Positions 61,792-64,000 of a stretch of 64,000 nt of DNA are shown here, piece by piece. The notes under the pieces are model-generated. The model had not been told where the DNA came from and did not search any database. It saw only the letters and a list, made by a program, of their open reading frames with translations. Made by a program: the position numbers and the translations under genes. The first letter of the stretch is position 1. Each line of letters starts with the position of its first letter. This stretch comes from DASVTU01 sp036387415 (GTDB taxonomy: Bacteria; Acidobacteriota; Blastocatellia; Pyrinomonadales; Pyrinomonadaceae), in the NCBI GenBank assembly GCA_036387415.1, contig DASVTU010000039.1, positions 992,001-1,056,000 on the forward strand. The letters run 5' to 3'.

Positions 61792-62751
61792 ATGAAACTA
61801 CGTCTTCTCTATCACGGCCATTGTTTCGACGGCATGGCTTCCGCCGCCGTCTTTACACGCTTCTATCTCTCGAAAGTCAACGCCGACGCCGACGTGCATT
61901 ACACACCGCTGCTTCATCGTCCCGGCGCGCTGTTCGACGACGCGATGTTTGACGGCGACGAAAATGCCATCGTCGATTTCAAGTATGCCGCTTCCCCGCG
62001 ACTCACATGGTGGTTCGACCATCACCAGTCGGCATTTCTCTCCGCCGATGACGAGGCGCACTTTCGCGGCGATGCGTCGGGCAAAAAGTTTTGGGATGCG
62101 GAGAGCAAATCGTGCACGGAATTTATCGCGCTGGTGGCGCGCGAGCATTTCCAGTTTGACGACGCGCAACTCGCGCCGCTCGTCCACTGGGCGCACATCA
62201 TCGACGGCGCGCTCTACGATTCGCCCTCACAAGTCGTCGAACTCGCCGCGCCCGCGCTTCAGTTGATGCAGGTCATCGAAAACGTCGCCGAGGATGATTT
62301 TATCGAATGGCTGATACGCGAACTCACTGTGCGTTCGCTCGATGATGTGGCGAACGACGCGGAAGTGCAACGACGCTTTCAACCGATTCTCGCGCAGCAT
62401 CTCCAAACGCTCGAAACCATCCGCCGCAAGATTACCTACGCGCGCGGCGTCACGCATTTCGACCTCGTTGATGAAGGCATCGAAGGCTTCAACAAGTTCA
62501 TCCCCTATTATATTCATCCCGAAACGACCTATTCGGTCGCCGTCACGCGCGGCACGAAGCGCACCAAAATCTCGGTCGGCTCGAACCCCTTCAGCCCGCG
62601 CCCGCGCCGTCATAACATCGCCTCCATCTGCGAACGCTACGGCGGCGGCGGCCATGCCGTCGTCGGCGCAGTCTCTCTCGGAGCAGACGAAATCGCACGC
62701 GCACGCGACATCGCACGCGAAGTCGTCGCGGAATTGTCGGAAGACAAGTGA
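61792..62751 (+). CDS. DHH family phosphoesterase
   Basis: 319 residues. DHH module: LLYHGHCFDGMASAAVFTRFY, an Asp in VDFKYA and FDHHQSAF, the DHH triad that binds Mn2+. DHHA1-type nucleic-acid/substrate site near the end: ASICERYGGGGHAVVGAVSLG. Members include RecJ, NrnA and c-di-AMP phosphodiesterases; this one has no added domains and its N-terminal HGHCFDGMASA loop (instead of the H-x-DxD pattern of NrnA) places it in the DHH family 1 subgroup of unknown substrate. Nano-RNA or cyclic dinucleotide hydrolysis is a reasonable guess. It is cut off from PepP by a repeat. Confidence 0.85.
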   Translation: MKLRLLYHGHCFDGMASAAVFTRFYLSKVNADADVHYTPLLHRPGALFDDAMFDGDENAIVDFKYAASPRLTWWFDHHQSAFLSADDEAHFRGDASGKKFWDAESKSCTEFIALVAREHFQFDDAQLAPLVHWAHIIDGALYDSPSQVVELAAPALQLMQVIENVAEDDFIEWLIRELTVRSLDDVANDAEVQRRFQPILAQHLQTLETIRRKITYARGVTHFDLVDEGIEGFNKFIPYYIHPETTYSVAVTRGTKRTKISVGSNPFSPRPRRHNIASICERYGGGGHAVVGAVSLGADEIARARDIAREVVAELSEDK

Positions 62752-62868
62752 GCAGTAAGCGGTGAGCAGTAAAAAAGTAAGCAGCGAACAATCGGCATTG
62801 AAGGAATAAGTGCCTGTCGTTCACTGCTTACTTCTCTTTTAACTGCTTACCGCTCACTGCTCACTGTC
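62746..62868. repeat. AGCAGTA/TACTGCT hairpin element
   Basis: Left words AGTGAGC, AGTAAGC, GGTGAGC, AGTAAAAAAG; right words AACTGCT, TACCGCT, CACTGCT, CACTG, which is nearly the full reverse complement. Spacer with GGCATTGAAGG. Between convergent genes; the left arm overlaps the last codons of the DHH gene. Confidence 0.8.
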
Positions 62869-64000
62869 TTACCGCGCCATCAGTTTTTCAATCTCGTCAA
62901 TCTGTTTCGGGGCTTCGTCGGTGAGGACGCGTCGGCCTTCGTCGGTAACGAGCACGTCGTCTTCGATGCGGATGCCGATGCCGCGATACTTGTCCGGGAC
63001 AGCTTCGGCGTCCGACGCGATGTAGAGGCCAGGTTCAATTGTGATAACGATGCCGGCTTCGAGCGGGCGCGGTTGTCCGTCGAGTTGGTAGCGCCCAACG
63101 TCGTGCACGTCCATGCCGAGATAGTGGCTGAGTCGGTGCATGTAGAAACGTTTATACGTCTCCTCTTCAATCAACTTCTGCGGGTCGCCTTCGAGCAGGC
63201 CGAGACGCACCATGCCTGCGGTCAGAATTTCGACCGAACGATTGTGCAGTTCGTCAATCGTCACGCCGGGCTTGACCATCTCGATGCAGGTGGTTTGCGC
63301 TTCGAGGACGAGTTCATAGATGTCGCGTTGGGCGTCGGTGAAGCGACCGTTGATGGGGAATGTGCGTGTGATGTCGGAGGCATAGCCGCCGTATTCAGCG
63401 CCTGCGTCGATGAGCAGGAGTTCGCCGTCGAGCAGTGTGGCGTCGTTGCTGATGTAGTGGAGGATGGTCGCGTTGGGGCCGCTGCCGACAATCGAACTAT
63501 ACGCGGGAGCCGACGCGCCGTTGCGACGAAATACATACTCGATGAGGGCTTCAATCTCATACTCTTTGAGGCCGGGGCGTGCCGTCTTCATCGCTTCGCG
63601 GTGAGCTTCGGCGGCGATGTCGGCGGAGCGTTTCATGGTTTCGATTTCCGCGTCGGACTTGATGAGGCGCATCTCATGAATGATTGCGCCGGGGTCTGTA
63701 ATGGACTCCGGCGGCATGATGCCGCGACGCACGCCCGCCCTCATGCGACGGATTTGACTGACCAACATCTCGTCAAGTTCGGCGTCTGCGCCGAGGCGAT
63801 AGTAGAGTTGCCGCGCGTTGTTAATGAGGTCGCCGAGTTTTTCGGGAAACTCCGCGAAGGTGAAGGCCGCGTCCGCGCCGTACTGCTCCTTCGCGCCGTC
63901 GGTGCCCGCGCGCCGACCGTCCCAAATTTCGCGTTCGGGGTCGCGCGGTCGCACGAAAAGCATGTATGGATGCTCCTTGTGCGCGGGCGCGATGACGGCG
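62869..64000 (-). CDS. pepP: Xaa-Pro aminopeptidase (PepP-type M24), 5' end outside window
   Basis: The frame stays open to 64000 (...APAHKEHPYMLFVRPRDPEREIWDGRR), which is family text before the Met at 63963, so the true start is upstream of the window. 376 residues are visible. All five metal ligands of AMPP are recognisable: two Asp in LLIDAGAEYGGYASDITRTFP, His in MHRLSHYLGMDVHD, Glu in ITIEPGLY, Glu in RIEDDVLVT. It releases N-terminal residues before proline. The part ahead of residue ~110 is the Creatinase N-domain. There is no link to the M24 gene at the other end of the window beyond shared fold; that one is secreted. Confidence 0.93.
   Translation of the reverse strand, partial: AVIAPAHKEHPYMLFVRPRDPEREIWDGRRAGTDGAKEQYGADAAFTFAEFPEKLGDLINNARQLYYRLGADAELDEMLVSQIRRMRAGVRRGIMPPESITDPGAIIHEMRLIKSDAEIETMKRSADIAAEAHREAMKTARPGLKEYEIEALIEYVFRRNGASAPAYSSIVGSGPNATILHYISNDATLLDGELLLIDAGAEYGGYASDITRTFPINGRFTDAQRDIYELVLEAQTTCIEMVKPGVTIDELHNRSVEILTAGMVRLGLLEGDPQKLIEEETYKRFYMHRLSHYLGMDVHDVGRYQLDGQPRPLEAGIVITIEPGLYIASDAEAVPDKYRGIGIRIEDDVLVTDEGRRVLTDEAPKQIDEIEKLMAR

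Overview
The window is GC-rich (about 60 percent by eye) bacterial chromosome with dense genes on both strands and many secreted proteins carrying Acidobacteriota-type domains: two large proteins ending in DUF4214, a TIGR03118 propeller, a CHRD domain, a Ycf48-like propeller, DUF2270, DUF4173 and DUF4239. My best guess is Acidobacteriota, class Blastocatellia (Pyrinomonadaceae-like); this is inference from gene content. I see no phage, insertion sequence or CRISPR array.

Layout. 1-6.3 kb, minus strand: M24 peptidase (cut by the window edge), urocanate hydratase, YggT-like protein, S9 peptidase, zinc-ribbon protein. 6.7-12 kb: M23 and L,D-transpeptidase envelope enzymes, histidine ammonia-lyase, DUF2270 protein. 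12.2-16.8 kb, plus strand: a translation/replication block of tadA, two tRNA-Ser genes, SRP RNA, a VOC protein, dnaX and a small membrane protein. 17-26.4 kb, minus strand: Ycf48-like propeller, RNase H, SbcC-like ATPase, lepA, and three type II toxin-antitoxin modules that all carry disabling lesions. 26.5-31.8 kb: DUF2846 protein, ROK kinase, UspA, DedA, GHMP kinase, DUF4239 protein. 32-36 kb: a small membrane protein and a 1249-residue membrane-anchored Clp-type ATPase fused to a release-factor-2-like module. 36-42.1 kb, minus strand: M48 lipoprotein, then an autoregulated-looking membrane operon. 42.4-51.2 kb: M16 peptidase, TIGR03118/Calx-beta/DUF4214/CHRD protein, NAD-type isocitrate/isopropylmalate dehydrogenase, ThiO-like oxidase. 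51.3-55 kb: three thioredoxin-fold proteins with a CcdA module. 55-64 kb: RCC1-containing subtilase, two NTF2-like proteins, DHH phosphoesterase and a PepP-type peptidase (cut by the window edge).

The most interesting object is the Clp-RF2 fusion at 32300-36049. Its second AAA+ module looks catalytically complete and its first has lost Walker B. Its C-terminal ~285 residues resemble release factor 2 from the FW(D/E) helix to the extreme C-terminus, but without the stop-codon-reading SPF motif and without the GGQ domain. This suggests a membrane-tethered unfoldase with a ribosome-binding pseudo-release factor, a combination I do not recognise as characterised.

The second theme is a set of about twenty intergenic hairpin elements built from degenerate seven-base words, similar in style to the STRR repeats of heterocystous cyanobacteria. 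They lie between convergent, tandem and divergent genes alike, and two of them also share a homologous core.
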